Shown: positions 7,093 through 15,568, counted from the first letter of the stretch. The stretch is DNA of 45,556 nt from Candidatus Ruthenibacterium merdigallinarum (GCA_019113785.1 DXGT01000115.1:1-45556), one strand, 5' to 3'. Notes: generated by a model not told the origin, from the sequence alone. Made by a program: numbers and translations.

Positions 7093-9192
7093 TCACAGCA
7101 GCCGGCGCGCCGTCTCGATGAACTCCTGGCAGTGCGCGCGCTCGCGGCGCGCGGCGTCCGCCGCCTGCTGCGCGCGGCGGCGCTCCTCCTCCAGCGGGGC
7201 CAGCAGCTGGCTGCAAAACTCCTCCTGCGCGCCGTGCACCGTGCGCACGAAGCGCTGCGCGCCGTCCTCCAGCGCGCGGCGCGCCGCCTGCGCCGCCTCG
7301 TCCGCCGCGGCGCGGCACGCCTGCTCCAGCGCGGCGCGCTCGGCCTCGTTGGCCGCGCGCTCGGGAAAGCGCGCGCGCAGGCTCTCGCACAGCGCCTGCG
7401 TGCCCAGCGACATGCGCGGCGCGCAGATGTGCGCCAGCGCGCGGCGCACCATCTCCAGCACCGCCTCGCCCTGCGCCGGGCGGCCGATGGCCTCCAGCGC
7501 GCGCCGCGCGTACAAAACCAGATGGTTCTGTAAGCGCGCCGTGTCCATCATCGGGGCGTACACGCCGTCCCACACGAGCGCCGCCTCCTGCGGGAACTGC
7601 TTCAAAAAGTCGATCGTGTCCTGCGCTTCCCAGTACGGGCGCGCGCTCTCGCGCACGGAGTACTCCCGGTGCTTGCGCCCCCAGGTCCAGGGCTTCCACA
7701 GCGTGGCGTCCGACACGGTGACCGCCTCGCTGTGCAGCGTGACGTCCGCGCGCTCGGCCGGCGCGGGGGAAATGCGCCCCATCTCGTCCAGCGTGCGGCG
7801 CGCTTCGGCCAGCAGCGCCTCAAAGGGCTCGAGATATTCGTTGAACAGCGCCTCGCTCTGCGCGCGGATGCGCCGCGCGTCGGCCGCCAGCTGCGCGCCG
7901 CGCTCGTCCGTCCGGCGCGCCTCGGCGTCCAGCGCCTCGCTGCGCGCGCGCCGGCGGCGGCACAGCTCGTCCACAAGGCCGCGCGCCTCGGCCTGCGCCA
8001 CGGCGGCAAAGCTGTCGGCCTTGGCCGCCAGCGTCGCGTCCTTTTCGGCGGCGAAGCGGTCAAAGCAGGTGCGCACCTCGCCGAAATTGCCCACCGCGGC
8101 CAGCGCGGCCGCGTCCGGCGCGCTCTCGCCGAACAAACTGTGCGCAATGGCCCACTCGTCGGGCGTATAGTCCTCGGGCGCCTTGCCCGCCATGCGGTGC
8201 GCCGCGGCCGACACGAACACCGGCACGCGGCAGCTTCGCACCACCTCCAGCACGGGCGCGGGCGCGCCCGCGCGCTGCATCGTGCGCAGCACGCCATCCA
8301 GCTTTTCGGCGGCGCGCGCCGTCATCTCGGCGCGCACCCGGGCCGCGTCGGCCGGCGCGCCCGCGTTGGCCAGCGCCAGCGCGCCGTCGAACCGGCTGGC
8401 CACCAGGCACAGCCGGCGCACGCCCTTCTGCGGCAATTGCGACGCCAGCAGCGCCAGATCGTTTTCGTCGAGGAAATAGCCGCTGTGGCTCAAAAAGAAC
8501 GCGGCGTCGCACGCGCCGAGGTATTCGCGCGTGCGCTGCGAGCGCGAGAGCACCGGGTCGTTGAGGCCGGGCGTGTCCACGACGGACACGCCGCGCAGCT
8601 CGTCCCGGCAAAGGCCCAGCGTCACGCTTTTGACAAACGGCGCCTCCGCGCCGCGCCCGCCCGCCGTCTGCTCCAGCAGGTCGCCCAGCGCGCGCTCATC
8701 CGGGCAGGCGAACGACTGCGCGCCCTGCTCTGCGCAGCGCACGCGCGTGGCCTCCAGCCCCTCGCCCGCGCGCAGGATGTCGCGCGCGCCGCGCGCCGCC
8801 GGGCTCTCCAGCGGCACGGCCGCCGCCTTGCGCAGCTGCGCCCAGTCCTCCTCGGTGTAATATTCCACCGTCAGGCGCGCCTCCTGCGCGTATTCCAGCC
8901 GCGTGAGCACGGCCGTCTTCGGGCTGGCGGCCTGCGGCAGCAGGTCCTGCCCGCCGAACAAAAGCGTGTTCAAAAACGTGGATTTGCCCGCCTTCACCTG
9001 GCCGATCACCGCCAGGCTGAACGTGTGGCCCGCGTCGAAAAACGCGCGGCTGCTGCGGGCGTACGCGTCGCGCAGCTCGCACGCGGCGGCCTCCTCCTCG
9101 GGCCAGGGGGCCAGCTGCGCGCACAGCTCGTCCAGCGTGCGGGCAAAGCTGTCGGCGCGCCTGCGCGCCGCCTGCATCCTGTCAAACTGCAT
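7093..9192 (-). CDS. Dynamin-like GTPase, long paralogue
   Basis: A 699-aa large GTPase. A helical N-terminal segment of about 55 residues precedes the G domain: P-loop GQVKAGKST (about 63-71), switch I region SPKTAVLT, G3 VVDTPGLND, and a degenerate G4 at LVASRFDG in place of N/TKxD. The rest is long, charged and predicted mostly helical or coiled coil, as in the dynamin middle/GED regions, with no clear membrane span. Bacterial dynamin-like proteins often come as adjacent unequal pairs that act together on membranes. It overlaps the upstream paralogue by 11 bp and is the distal gene of the pair. The exact role (membrane repair, defence or division) cannot be told from sequence. Confidence 0.85.
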   Translation of the reverse strand: MQFDRMQAARRRADSFARTLDELCAQLAPWPEEEAAACELRDAYARSSRAFFDAGHTFSLAVIGQVKAGKSTFLNTLLFGGQDLLPQAASPKTAVLTRLEYAQEARLTVEYYTEEDWAQLRKAAAVPLESPAARGARDILRAGEGLEATRVRCAEQGAQSFACPDERALGDLLEQTAGGRGAEAPFVKSVTLGLCRDELRGVSVVDTPGLNDPVLSRSQRTREYLGACDAAFFLSHSGYFLDENDLALLASQLPQKGVRRLCLVASRFDGALALANAGAPADAARVRAEMTARAAEKLDGVLRTMQRAGAPAPVLEVVRSCRVPVFVSAAAHRMAGKAPEDYTPDEWAIAHSLFGESAPDAAALAAVGNFGEVRTCFDRFAAEKDATLAAKADSFAAVAQAEARGLVDELCRRRRARSEALDAEARRTDERGAQLAADARRIRAQSEALFNEYLEPFEALLAEARRTLDEMGRISPAPAERADVTLHSEAVTVSDATLWKPWTWGRKHREYSVRESARPYWEAQDTIDFLKQFPQEAALVWDGVYAPMMDTARLQNHLVLYARRALEAIGRPAQGEAVLEMVRRALAHICAPRMSLGTQALCESLRARFPERAANEAERAALEQACRAAADEAAQAARRALEDGAQRFVRTVHGAQEEFCSQLLAPLEEERRRAQQAADAARRERAHCQEFIETARRLL

Positions 9193-10687
9193 CGTCCGCT
9201 CCCCCTTCTGCGCCGGTCAGCGCCGTCAGGGCCTCGAGGTCGGCCTGCAGCTCCTCCAGCGTGTGCCGGTGCGCCTCGTCCTCGGCGCTCTGCTCGCGGC
9301 GCGTGTCCTCCAGCGCCTTCTGCTGCGAGTCGAACTGCCCGTACAGCGGGCCCGACAGCGTCTCGCTCAGCGCGCGGAAGGCGGCCTGCCCGCCCTCGGA
9401 AAGGCAGCGGCCCACCAGCGCGCACAGCGCGTCGGCCAGCGCCTGCGGCCCCGCGGCCCCCGCGGCGGCAAACAGCGCCGCCGTGCCGCCGAACGCGCCG
9501 TCCACGGCCGTCTGCGCAAGGTCGGGCGGCGTCTCGGGCAGCGTCAGGCCGTACAGGCTCGCCAGCCGCCGCATGCCCTTTTCGTACATCTCCAGCACGG
9601 GGAACACGCGGCTGCGCGCCTCGGCGCGCACCACGCACAGCACCGCGCCGTCCGCGTACAGCGCCGGGTCCTGCCCGGCGGCGATCATGTCCGCCAGCGG
9701 CCCGGTGAGCGGCGAGAGCGTATCGCGGCTGTGCGCCGCGCCCTCCTCGGCGCCTTCGCGCACCAGCGCCGCGCCGCGCTCGTCCAGCGTGCGCACCGTG
9801 TCGTGCAGTTTTGCCAGCCGCGCGTCCATCACCTCGGCCTTGCGCGCCAGTTCCGGCGCGAGCAGGCGGCTGTTCTGCACGCGCGCCGCCAGATAGCGCG
9901 CCAGCGGCGCGGCCCCGTCGGCGAGCAGGCGGCGCGCCTGCGCGGCGCGCAGCGCGTCTGCGCGCTGCGCCTGCGCGCGGACGAACTGCGCCGCGGGCGG
10001 CGCGCCCTGCGCGCGGTACACGCGGCAGATCTGCGCGCCGGCAAGGCCCAGCTGGCGCCGGGCGCTCTCGCGCAGGTACCCCTCCATGCGCCCGAGCGCC
10101 GCCTCGCTGAACAGGTCGCACTTGGTCAAAACGCACAGCACGGGCCGCTCTTTTAGCGGCAGCGTCGACAAAAACGCCGCCATGCTCTCGGTGATGACGG
10201 GCGCGTCGGCCCCGAACACCAGGATGTACGCGCCCGCCTCGCGCGCGAGCTCGGCCGTCTGCGCATCCGTGCCGTGCGCGCCGATGCCGGGCGTGTCCAG
10301 CAGGCTGACGCCGGGCGTATCCTCCAGCGCCGGCAGCGGCAGGCCGGCGCGCGCCAGCTGCGCGCCGGCCAGCGCCTCGCCCACGCCGCGCAGCGCCGAC
10401 GGGTCGGCCCGGCACACGCGCCCGCCGCGCAGCACCTCCACGCCCTGTGTTCCGTAAAACAGCTCCACGGGCACGCGCGTCTCGCGGCACAGCGACACAT
10501 CCATCAGCTGCGCGCCGGCCAGCGCGTTCACCAGCGCGCTTTTGCCGGTGTTGAACGCGCCCAGCACCGCCACGCACACGCGGAACTGGCGCACGGCATC
10601 TGCGCCGCGCGTCAGCGCCTCGTCCGAAAGGCCGTATTTGCGGCACAGCCGCGCCGCCGCTTCCATGTTCTGCAAAAGCCCGTCCAT
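9182..10687 (-). CDS. Dynamin-like GTPase, short paralogue
   Basis: 501 aa from ATG 10687 (MDGLLQN), which has a GGGAGGG site 8 nt upstream; the track start further upstream runs through the promoter and is not used. GTPase motifs are complete: P-loop GAFNTGKS, switch I TRVPVELFYG, G3 LLDTPGIGAHG, G4 LTKCD. The second half is helical with coiled-coil character (for example the long run around DARLAKLHDTVRTLDERG). Its 3' end overlaps the 5' end of the larger GTPase by 11 bp, so the two are co-expressed and probably form hetero-oligomers. The intact G4 here, against a degenerate G4 in the partner, suggests unequal GTPase roles. Confidence 0.85.
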   Translation of the reverse strand: MDGLLQNMEAAARLCRKYGLSDEALTRGADAVRQFRVCVAVLGAFNTGKSALVNALAGAQLMDVSLCRETRVPVELFYGTQGVEVLRGGRVCRADPSALRGVGEALAGAQLARAGLPLPALEDTPGVSLLDTPGIGAHGTDAQTAELAREAGAYILVFGADAPVITESMAAFLSTLPLKERPVLCVLTKCDLFSEAALGRMEGYLRESARRQLGLAGAQICRVYRAQGAPPAAQFVRAQAQRADALRAAQARRLLADGAAPLARYLAARVQNSRLLAPELARKAEVMDARLAKLHDTVRTLDERGAALVREGAEEGAAHSRDTLSPLTGPLADMIAAGQDPALYADGAVLCVVRAEARSRVFPVLEMYEKGMRRLASLYGLTLPETPPDLAQTAVDGAFGGTAALFAAAGAAGPQALADALCALVGRCLSEGGQAAFRALSETLSGPLYGQFDSQQKALEDTRREQSAEDEAHRHTLEELQADLEALTALTGAEGGADDAV

Positions 10688-10735
10688 GCGCGCACCCTCC
10701 CTCTCGCGCGGCGCCGCCGCGCTCTCCTGTTTCCT

Positions 10736-10764
10736 ATTATACTCCACGCGCGCGCATAAGCCAA
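10736..10764 (-). promoter_or_regulatory. Promoter of the dynamin pair
   Basis: Minus-strand TTGGCT (-35, 10759-10764), 17-bp spacer, TATAAT (-10, 10736-10741). The leader is about 40 nt. It is back to back with the LytTR gene promoter. Confidence 0.75.
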
Positions 10765-10780
10765 TCCCAACCGGAAAGGT

Positions 10781-10809
10781 TTGCACTCGGCGCGGTTTCG
10801 TGATAGAAT
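10781..10809 (+). promoter_or_regulatory. Promoter of the LytTR regulator gene
   Basis: TTGCAC (10781-10786), 17-bp spacer, TAGAAT (10804-10809), about 55 nt before the predicted start of translation. Confidence 0.7.
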
Positions 10810-10872
10810 AAGCAGACAGAAAGCGCCGGGTTCCCGGCGCTGTACACAACAGCCAAAAGGGGGAAGCGCCGC

Positions 10873-11607
10873 ATGGATACGCCTGTTTTTTCCATCGCCC
10901 TGTGCGACGACGACCCCGCCGACCTGCGCGCGGCCGAGACGCTCACCCGCAGCATCCTCGCCGAAAAGGGCGCGGCCTTCCGCCTGCGCTGCTTCTCCTC
11001 GCCGCGCGCGCTGCTGGACGCGCTGCGCGCCGACCCGCAGCAGTTCCACATGCTCCTGCTGGACATCATGATGGACTCCCTGGACGGCATGACGCTGGCC
11101 GAGACGCTGCGCCGCGAAAAAGTGGCCGCGCGCATCGTGTTCGTCACCAGCAACACCGAGCTGTCCATGGCGGCGCGCGGCTACGAGGTGCAGGCCAGCC
11201 GCTACCTCTCCAAGCCCCTGCAGCGCGAGCGCCTGCGCGAGGCGCTGGAGCACTGCTACGCCGCCTCGTTTCAAAAAAAAGAGATCCTTGTGTACGCCGA
11301 AGGCGGCCATCACAGGATCTCGGTGAGCGATATCCAGTACATCGAGGTGCAGGGGCGCGGCACCGTGTTCGTGTCGGCCTCGGGCCGGCTTGTGACGCAC
11401 AACAAGATCTCGGACCTCGAAAACCTGTCCGCCCTGGCGGATTTCGCGCGCTGCCACCAGAGCTTCCTCGTCAACTTGGAGCAGTTGGTCAGCGTGCGCC
11501 GCTACACCGCCGTTCTGTGCGGCGGCGTGGAGGTGCCCGTCAGCAAGCAGCGCTACGACGCCACGCGCCGCCGCCTGCTGGATTATCTCAATCAGGACGT
11601 GCGCTGA
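10873..11607 (+). CDS. LytTR-family response regulator (AgrA/VirR type)
   Basis: 244 aa. The receiver domain has the acidic pair CDDDP (about 11-15), the phosphoacceptor in LLLDIMMDS (Asp64), the switch Thr in FVTSN and Lys in YLSKPL (about 114). After a linker, the C-terminal LytTR DNA-binding domain begins near 135 (ILVYAEGGHHRISVSDIQYIEV) and includes FARCHQSFLVNLEQL. LytTR regulators bind paired direct repeats and control exoproteins, competence or cell-envelope genes. Its partner kinase is encoded on the opposite strand and the two genes overlap by 16 bp at their 3' ends, which is unusual because such pairs are normally co-transcribed. Confidence 0.9.
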   Translation: MDTPVFSIALCDDDPADLRAAETLTRSILAEKGAAFRLRCFSSPRALLDALRADPQQFHMLLLDIMMDSLDGMTLAETLRREKVAARIVFVTSNTELSMAARGYEVQASRYLSKPLQRERLREALEHCYAASFQKKEILVYAEGGHHRISVSDIQYIEVQGRGTVFVSASGRLVTHNKISDLENLSALADFARCHQSFLVNLEQLVSVRRYTAVLCGGVEVPVSKQRYDATRRRLLDYLNQDVR

Positions 11608-13508
11608 GCGCCGTCCCCCGCCGGCAGCGCCAGGCGCAGCCGGAAGCGCCCGTTTTCGCGCCGGATGTCCAGCAGGCCGCCGCAGCGCTCGGTGACCTGC
11701 TCGATGATCTTGAGCCCATAGCCATGCTCCGGCATGGCTTTTTCTGTTTCCTCCTCGCGCGCGGGGGCGGCCGCGGCGCGGCAGGTGTTCTCGCACCAGA
11801 AGCAGAAAAATCCGTTTTTCATGTGCATGTCCAGCGTGATGTGCGGCGCTTCGCTCTCGGCGGCCGCCGCACAGGCGTTTTCCAGCGCGTTCATCAGCAG
11901 GCTGCACAGATCCTGGTCGCTGATGGGCAGGCGCGCGGGCGCCGCGGCGCTGCGCACCTCCACCGCCACGCCGGCGTGCGCCGCGTCGGACAGGCGGCTG
12001 TTCACGATCACGTCGATCATATAATTGCCCGTGTTCACATAGCGCGGGATGGCCTCGTCGCGCTTCACCAGCTCGCGCACATAGTCGGCCGCGCGCGCGG
12101 TCTCGCCGCCGTCCAGCATGGCCGCCAGCGCCGTGAGGTGGTGGCGCATGTCGTGGCGCAGCATCATCACCTGCTCGTCGCGCTCGCGCAGGTCGCGGTA
12201 GCTCTGCTGCGCCAGCGCGTACTGCATGTTCAGCACGCGCATCTCCGTGCCGCGGCGCACGATGTCGCGCACGGTGGTGATGACCACCGCCAGCACGCTG
12301 CCCGTCAGCAGCAGCACGCGTGTGACGATGAGCACCGCGTGCGGCGAGCGCTGGCGCACCGCCGCGCGGATGGCCCCGAGGGCCGCCGTGCCCTGCAGCG
12401 GAGTGAACGCGCCGCCCGACGCGATCATCAAGACGAACAAAATGGCCCACAGCGCCGCCAGCGCGGCGATGGTGGCGGTCACCACGCGGAAGAACGGCGT
12501 GCCGGCGCGCGCCTCCAGCGCGCCGAACACGATGGCCGCCCACAGGCACGCGATGCGGCACAGCATGGCCGCGCCGTCCACCCACGCGGGCGCAACGCCC
12601 GCGCTGGCCGCCCAGGCCGCGGGGATGCTGACCGCCATCAGCGCCACCACCGCCCAGAAGGGCTTTTGCAGCCGGCGCATGCGCGAGAGCAGGAACAAAA
12701 GCAGCGCCAGCAGGCTGAGGTACGGGTTGAGGTACACGCTGAGCCGGCTCAGCATGTCCGCGCCGGGATATTCGCTGAAGAGCGGCGCCTGCGTCACCGC
12801 GTCGCCCGCCCACAGCAGCGCGAACAGCGACAGGAACACAAGCCCCGCGTCGAACACGCCCTTATAGGCCTGGTACAAAAACAGCGCGATGCCCATCAGG
12901 CACACGGCGGACAGCGCCGTCGTGAACGCCGACGTCTGCGCCGCGCTCGCGGCCAGCTGGCCGTGCGCGGGGTCAGTGGCGTACAGCGTCACCGCGCAGG
13001 CCACGGCGTCGTCCGGATAGCCGGGCTTTTCGCCCACGCTCGCGCCCTGGGCGATGGTCAGCGTCTTGCCGACATACCCGTCCGGCAGCGACAGGCGCAG
13101 CGGCTCGCGCCGGTCGCTCTCGTGCATGGGCAGCACGACATAGCCGATGCGGTTGTCGGCCTCGGGCGCGTCCGTGTACAGCAGCGCGCCGTCCAAGAAA
13201 ACAGCCACGCTGCGGTTGGCGGCGTCGATCTCCAGCAGCGCTCCGTCCATCTCCTGCGTCAGCGTATATTCATAATAAAAAGTCTGGCCCGGCTCGGTCA
13301 GGCCCTGGTACACGCCGCCGCTCACCCGCGTCAGCGGCGTCTCCTCGCCGGCTTCGTCCGTGTAAAAGCGCCAGCCCTCGTCGCTGCCGGCGCTCAGCAG
13401 GGCGACGCTCTCGCTGGGCGCGGCGCGCCAGTACATCGTCATCGAGGGGATCAGCGCGGCCAAAAGCAGCAGCGACAGGAAGAGCGCCGCGGCGAATTTC
13501 TTTTTCAC
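11592..13508 (-). CDS. GHKL sensor histidine kinase (AgrC-like C-terminus, 7TM-type sensor)
   Basis: 638 aa from GTG 13508, preceded by AGGAGG at 8 nt; the track start seven codons earlier overlaps that site. An N-terminal membrane segment is followed by an extracytoplasmic beta-rich domain (about 30-200, with VFLDGALLYTD), then about seven hydrophobic spans, the layout of 7TMR-DISM-like sensors. The kinase core has the phosphoacceptor region MLRHDMRHHLTAL, the N-box LLMNALENACAAA and the G-box GYGLKIIEQ of GHKL kinases that pair with LytTR regulators. The adjacent LytTR regulator is the obvious partner. The ligand is unknown. Confidence 0.87.
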   Translation of the reverse strand: MKKKFAAALFLSLLLLAALIPSMTMYWRAAPSESVALLSAGSDEGWRFYTDEAGEETPLTRVSGGVYQGLTEPGQTFYYEYTLTQEMDGALLEIDAANRSVAVFLDGALLYTDAPEADNRIGYVVLPMHESDRREPLRLSLPDGYVGKTLTIAQGASVGEKPGYPDDAVACAVTLYATDPAHGQLAASAAQTSAFTTALSAVCLMGIALFLYQAYKGVFDAGLVFLSLFALLWAGDAVTQAPLFSEYPGADMLSRLSVYLNPYLSLLALLLFLLSRMRRLQKPFWAVVALMAVSIPAAWAASAGVAPAWVDGAAMLCRIACLWAAIVFGALEARAGTPFFRVVTATIAALAALWAILFVLMIASGGAFTPLQGTAALGAIRAAVRQRSPHAVLIVTRVLLLTGSVLAVVITTVRDIVRRGTEMRVLNMQYALAQQSYRDLRERDEQVMMLRHDMRHHLTALAAMLDGGETARAADYVRELVKRDEAIPRYVNTGNYMIDVIVNSRLSDAAHAGVAVEVRSAAAPARLPISDQDLCSLLMNALENACAAAAESEAPHITLDMHMKNGFFCFWCENTCRAAAAPAREEETEKAMPEHGYGLKIIEQVTERCGGLLDIRRENGRFRLRLALPAGDGAQRTS

Positions 13509-13688
13509 GGGGCACCCCTCCTTGCACACGATCCTTTACTAAAAAGAGTAACAGCCGCAGGGGCGGATGTCAACCGCCGCGGCGGCGCAAAACGTCCCGT
13601 TTTTGCACGCTGTTTCCCAAATGTGCAAAAACGGCCGAAATGGGCAAAACGGCGCTGTGCGCCGCACGCCTTTCGCGCGCTGCGCGCC
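13509..13688. other. Intergenic region upstream of the GHKL kinase
   Basis: Together with the ECF leader this is a 429-bp gap without a protein gene. Besides the kinase ribosome site it holds a small dyad TTACT-N6-AGTAA (13536-13551), at the place where the kinase promoter or an operator would be; no convincing -35/-10 pair was found. Bases 13560-13688 show no further feature I can support. Confidence 0.4.
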
Positions 13689-13718
13689 TTGACAGCGCCG
13701 CGCGCAGCGTGCTATAAT
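13689..13718 (+). promoter_or_regulatory. Strong promoter of the ECF S-component leader
   Basis: TTGACA (13689-13694), 18-bp spacer, extended TGC-TATAAT (hexamer at 13713-13718). Both hexamers are perfect consensus. Transcription should start near 13725, giving a leader of about 210 nt. Confidence 0.85.
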
Positions 13719-13724
13719 CATGCC

Positions 13725-13937
13725 CAGAGCAAACGGGCGGCACGAAGCCGCCTTTCGCCCCGCAGACGGGGCCTGCGGCCGCTTTGTCGCGGCTGCGCGC
13801 CGGGCCTTGCCCGGCAGGAAAATATGCGTTCACTCGAACCGGGCGTCACGAAGGCGCCGGCGCGCGGGGCAGCCCCCTGCGCACCGGCGCCTTTTTTCAT
13901 CCCGCCGCAGTGCGCAGCGAGAAAGGAAGACCATCCG
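13725..13937 (+). promoter_or_regulatory. Structured leader / candidate riboswitch before ECF S component
   Basis: The leader can form hairpin 1 GGCGGC-ACGAA-GCCGCC (13736-13752), CCCCG-CAGA-CGGGG, GCCGC-N6-GCGGC, GCCGGGC-CTT-GCCCGGC, then hairpin 2 GGCGTC-ACGAA-GGCGCC (13842-13858). Hairpins 1 and 2 share the same ACGAA loop. Hairpin 2 uses the left arm of the terminator at 13851-13897, so the two cannot form together: a standard attenuation switch. I do not recognise TPP, THF, FMN, cobalamin, purine or preQ1 consensus elements in it. Confidence 0.6.
13851..13897 (+). terminator. Attenuator terminator in ECF leader
   Basis: AAGGCGCCGG (13851-13860) pairs with CCGGCGCCTT (13884-13893), with an inner GC-rich hairpin, directly followed by TTTTTT (13892-13897). 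It lies between a strong promoter and the start codon of the ECF gene. Confidence 0.8.
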
Positions 13938-14477
13938 ATGAATCCGAACATGAAAAAGCTGACCTACTCGGCGCTGTTTCTGGCGCTGGCCTTCATCCTG
14001 CCGTTCTTCACGGGGCAGATCCCGCAGATCGGCAGCATGCTCAGCCCGATGCACCTGCCGGTGATGCTGTGCGGCTTTGTGTGCGGCGGGCCGTGGGGGC
14101 TGGCCGTGGGCTTTGCCGCGCCGCTGCTGCGCAGCCTGACGCTGGGCATGCCGCCGCTGTTCCCCACCGCGCTGGCCATGGCGTTCGAGCTGGCGGCATA
14201 CGGGCTGTTCTGCGGCGTGTTTTACGACCTGCTGCGCAAAAAGTGCTCCTCGCTCAAGGCGTGCTACATCGCGCTGGCCGGCGCCATGCTGGCCGGCCGC
14301 CTGGTGTGGGGGGCCGCGCAGTTCGTGCTGCTGGGCGTCAGCGGCGGCAGCTTCACCTTTTCGGCGTTCCTGGCCGGGGCGTTCTTCAACGCCGTGCCGG
14401 CCATCGTGGTGCAGCTCGCCCTTGTGCCGGCCATCGTGACGCTGCTCGAGCGCGCGGGCGCGCGGGCCCGCACATGA
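13938..14477 (+). CDS. ECF transporter S component (substrate not assigned)
   Basis: A 179-aa integral membrane protein of about six spans with the typical S-component start MKKLTYSALFLALAFILPF. It should capture a vitamin or nucleoside-like compound and pass it in through a shared ECF module (EcfT/EcfA/EcfA'), which is not encoded here, so it belongs to the group II type. An AAAGGAAG site lies 8-9 nt upstream. The stop overlaps the start of the kinase-like gene by 4 bp (ATGA), which implies that the transported molecule is phosphorylated on entry. Loops rich in LRSLTLGMPPLFPTALAM resemble an S-component subgroup I cannot tie to a substrate. Expression is probably set by the upstream attenuator. 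Confidence 0.85.
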   Translation: MNPNMKKLTYSALFLALAFILPFFTGQIPQIGSMLSPMHLPVMLCGFVCGGPWGLAVGFAAPLLRSLTLGMPPLFPTALAMAFELAAYGLFCGVFYDLLRKKCSSLKACYIALAGAMLAGRLVWGAAQFVLLGVSGGSFTFSAFLAGAFFNAVPAIVVQLALVPAIVTLLERAGARART

Positions 14478-15568
14478 GCGTCTTTGCGCCCGAGGCGCTG
14501 GCGCGCACATTGGCGGACCATGCGCGGCGCTATCCGCTGATGGAGGCCGCCGACGCCGTCAAGCTGTGCCACCAGGCCGCCTTCGGCGCGGCGCATTTCT
14601 GCGCGGGCGAGGCCGAGGCGCTCGCGGCGCTCATCGCCGAGAGCGCACCGGTGACGCCAGACGCCGCCGCGCCGCTGTGCGAAGCGCTGGGCGGGCCCGC
14701 CGCCGCGTGCCGCGTGTCGCTGGCGGCGGCAAAGGCGCAGGGCCTTTCGGCCGGCACGCTGGCGCGCCTGTTTGCGCTTTCGGCCAGCGCGCCGCAGCCC
14801 GAGGGCGCGAAGGAGTGGTTCGCCGCGGCGCTGGACGCGCTGCCAGCATTGGCGCAGAGCGTCCCGCTGCCCTTCACCGCGCAGCAGGCGGTCGAGGCCG
14901 TCGCGCGCTGGCGCGCCGCAGGCTGCGGCGTGCCGCGCCATTCGCAGCGCTACCGGCAGGCTTATGCGCCGCACTACCGCGTGCTGTCCGGCCCGGCGGC
15001 CCGCCTTGCGCCGCTGGCCGCCGCCGTGGACGCGCGCGCCGCGCGCCTTTCGCCCGGCCGGCGGCTGAGCGTGGCGATGGACGGCTTTGCCGCCGCCGGC
15101 AAAACGACAGCCGCCGGCCTTCTGGGCGCGGTGTTTTCGGCGGACGTCGTGCACATGGACCATTTCTTTTTGCCAAAAGAGCTGCGCACGCCGCAGCGGC
15201 TGGCCCAGCCGGGCGGCAACGTGCATTACGAGCGCTTTGCCGCGCAGGTGGCGCCGCACCTTGCGCGGCGCGAGGCGTTTTGCTACGATATTTTCGACTG
15301 CGCGCGCATGGAGACGGCCGGGGCCGCCCGCATCGGCGACGGGCCCGTGCTGTTTGTGGAGGGCGCGTACGCCATGCACCCCGCGTGCGGCGGCGAATAC
15401 GGCGTGACGGCCTTTTTCGACGCCGGCGAAGCCACCCAACGCGCGCGCATTCTGGCGCGCAACGGCGAAGACTGCTGGCCGCGCTTTCGCGACAAATGGA
15501 TCCCGCTCGAGCGCGCGTACGAGCGCGCGTTCGGCGTCATGTGCCGCGCGCAGATGGTCGTGCGCTGA
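14474..15568 (+). CDS. Two-domain protein with C-terminal uridine-kinase-like P-loop domain
   Basis: 364 aa from ATG 14474, overlapping the ECF gene stop. The N-terminal half (about 1-190) is helical and unassigned, with LCHQAAFGAAHFCAGEAEAL and a conserved-looking HSQRYRQAYAPHYRVL segment. The C-terminal half is a P-loop kinase of the uridine kinase / phosphoribulokinase type: Walker A DGFAAAGKTT (near 205-214), then VVHMDHFFLP and YDIFDCARM, VLFVEGAYAM. Such kinases phosphorylate nucleosides or vitamin precursors with ATP. With the ECF S component it looks like an uptake-and-trap pair, for example for a ribonucleoside-like cofactor precursor. The substrate is inference only. Confidence 0.75.
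   Translation: MSVFAPEALARTLADHARRYPLMEAADAVKLCHQAAFGAAHFCAGEAEALAALIAESAPVTPDAAAPLCEALGGPAAACRVSLAAAKAQGLSAGTLARLFALSASAPQPEGAKEWFAAALDALPALAQSVPLPFTAQQAVEAVARWRAAGCGVPRHSQRYRQAYAPHYRVLSGPAARLAPLAAAVDARAARLSPGRRLSVAMDGFAAAGKTTAAGLLGAVFSADVVHMDHFFLPKELRTPQRLAQPGGNVHYERFAAQVAPHLARREAFCYDIFDCARMETAGAARIGDGPVLFVEGAYAMHPACGGEYGVTAFFDAGEATQRARILARNGEDCWPRFRDKWIPLERAYERAFGVMCRAQMVVR

Noticed and set aside
13725-13937. mini-ykkC/guanidine-II, TPP or THF riboswitch
   Set aside because: ACGR tetraloops of guanidine-II close on G-C pairs with a short linker; here the loops are five bases and about 90 nt apart. The TPP CUGAGA and THF GAGUAG cores are missing.
10902-14477. 1191-aa plus-strand ORF
   Set aside because: It joins a shadow of the LytTR gene and the antisense of the kinase to the real ECF gene, which has its own ribosome site at 13938.
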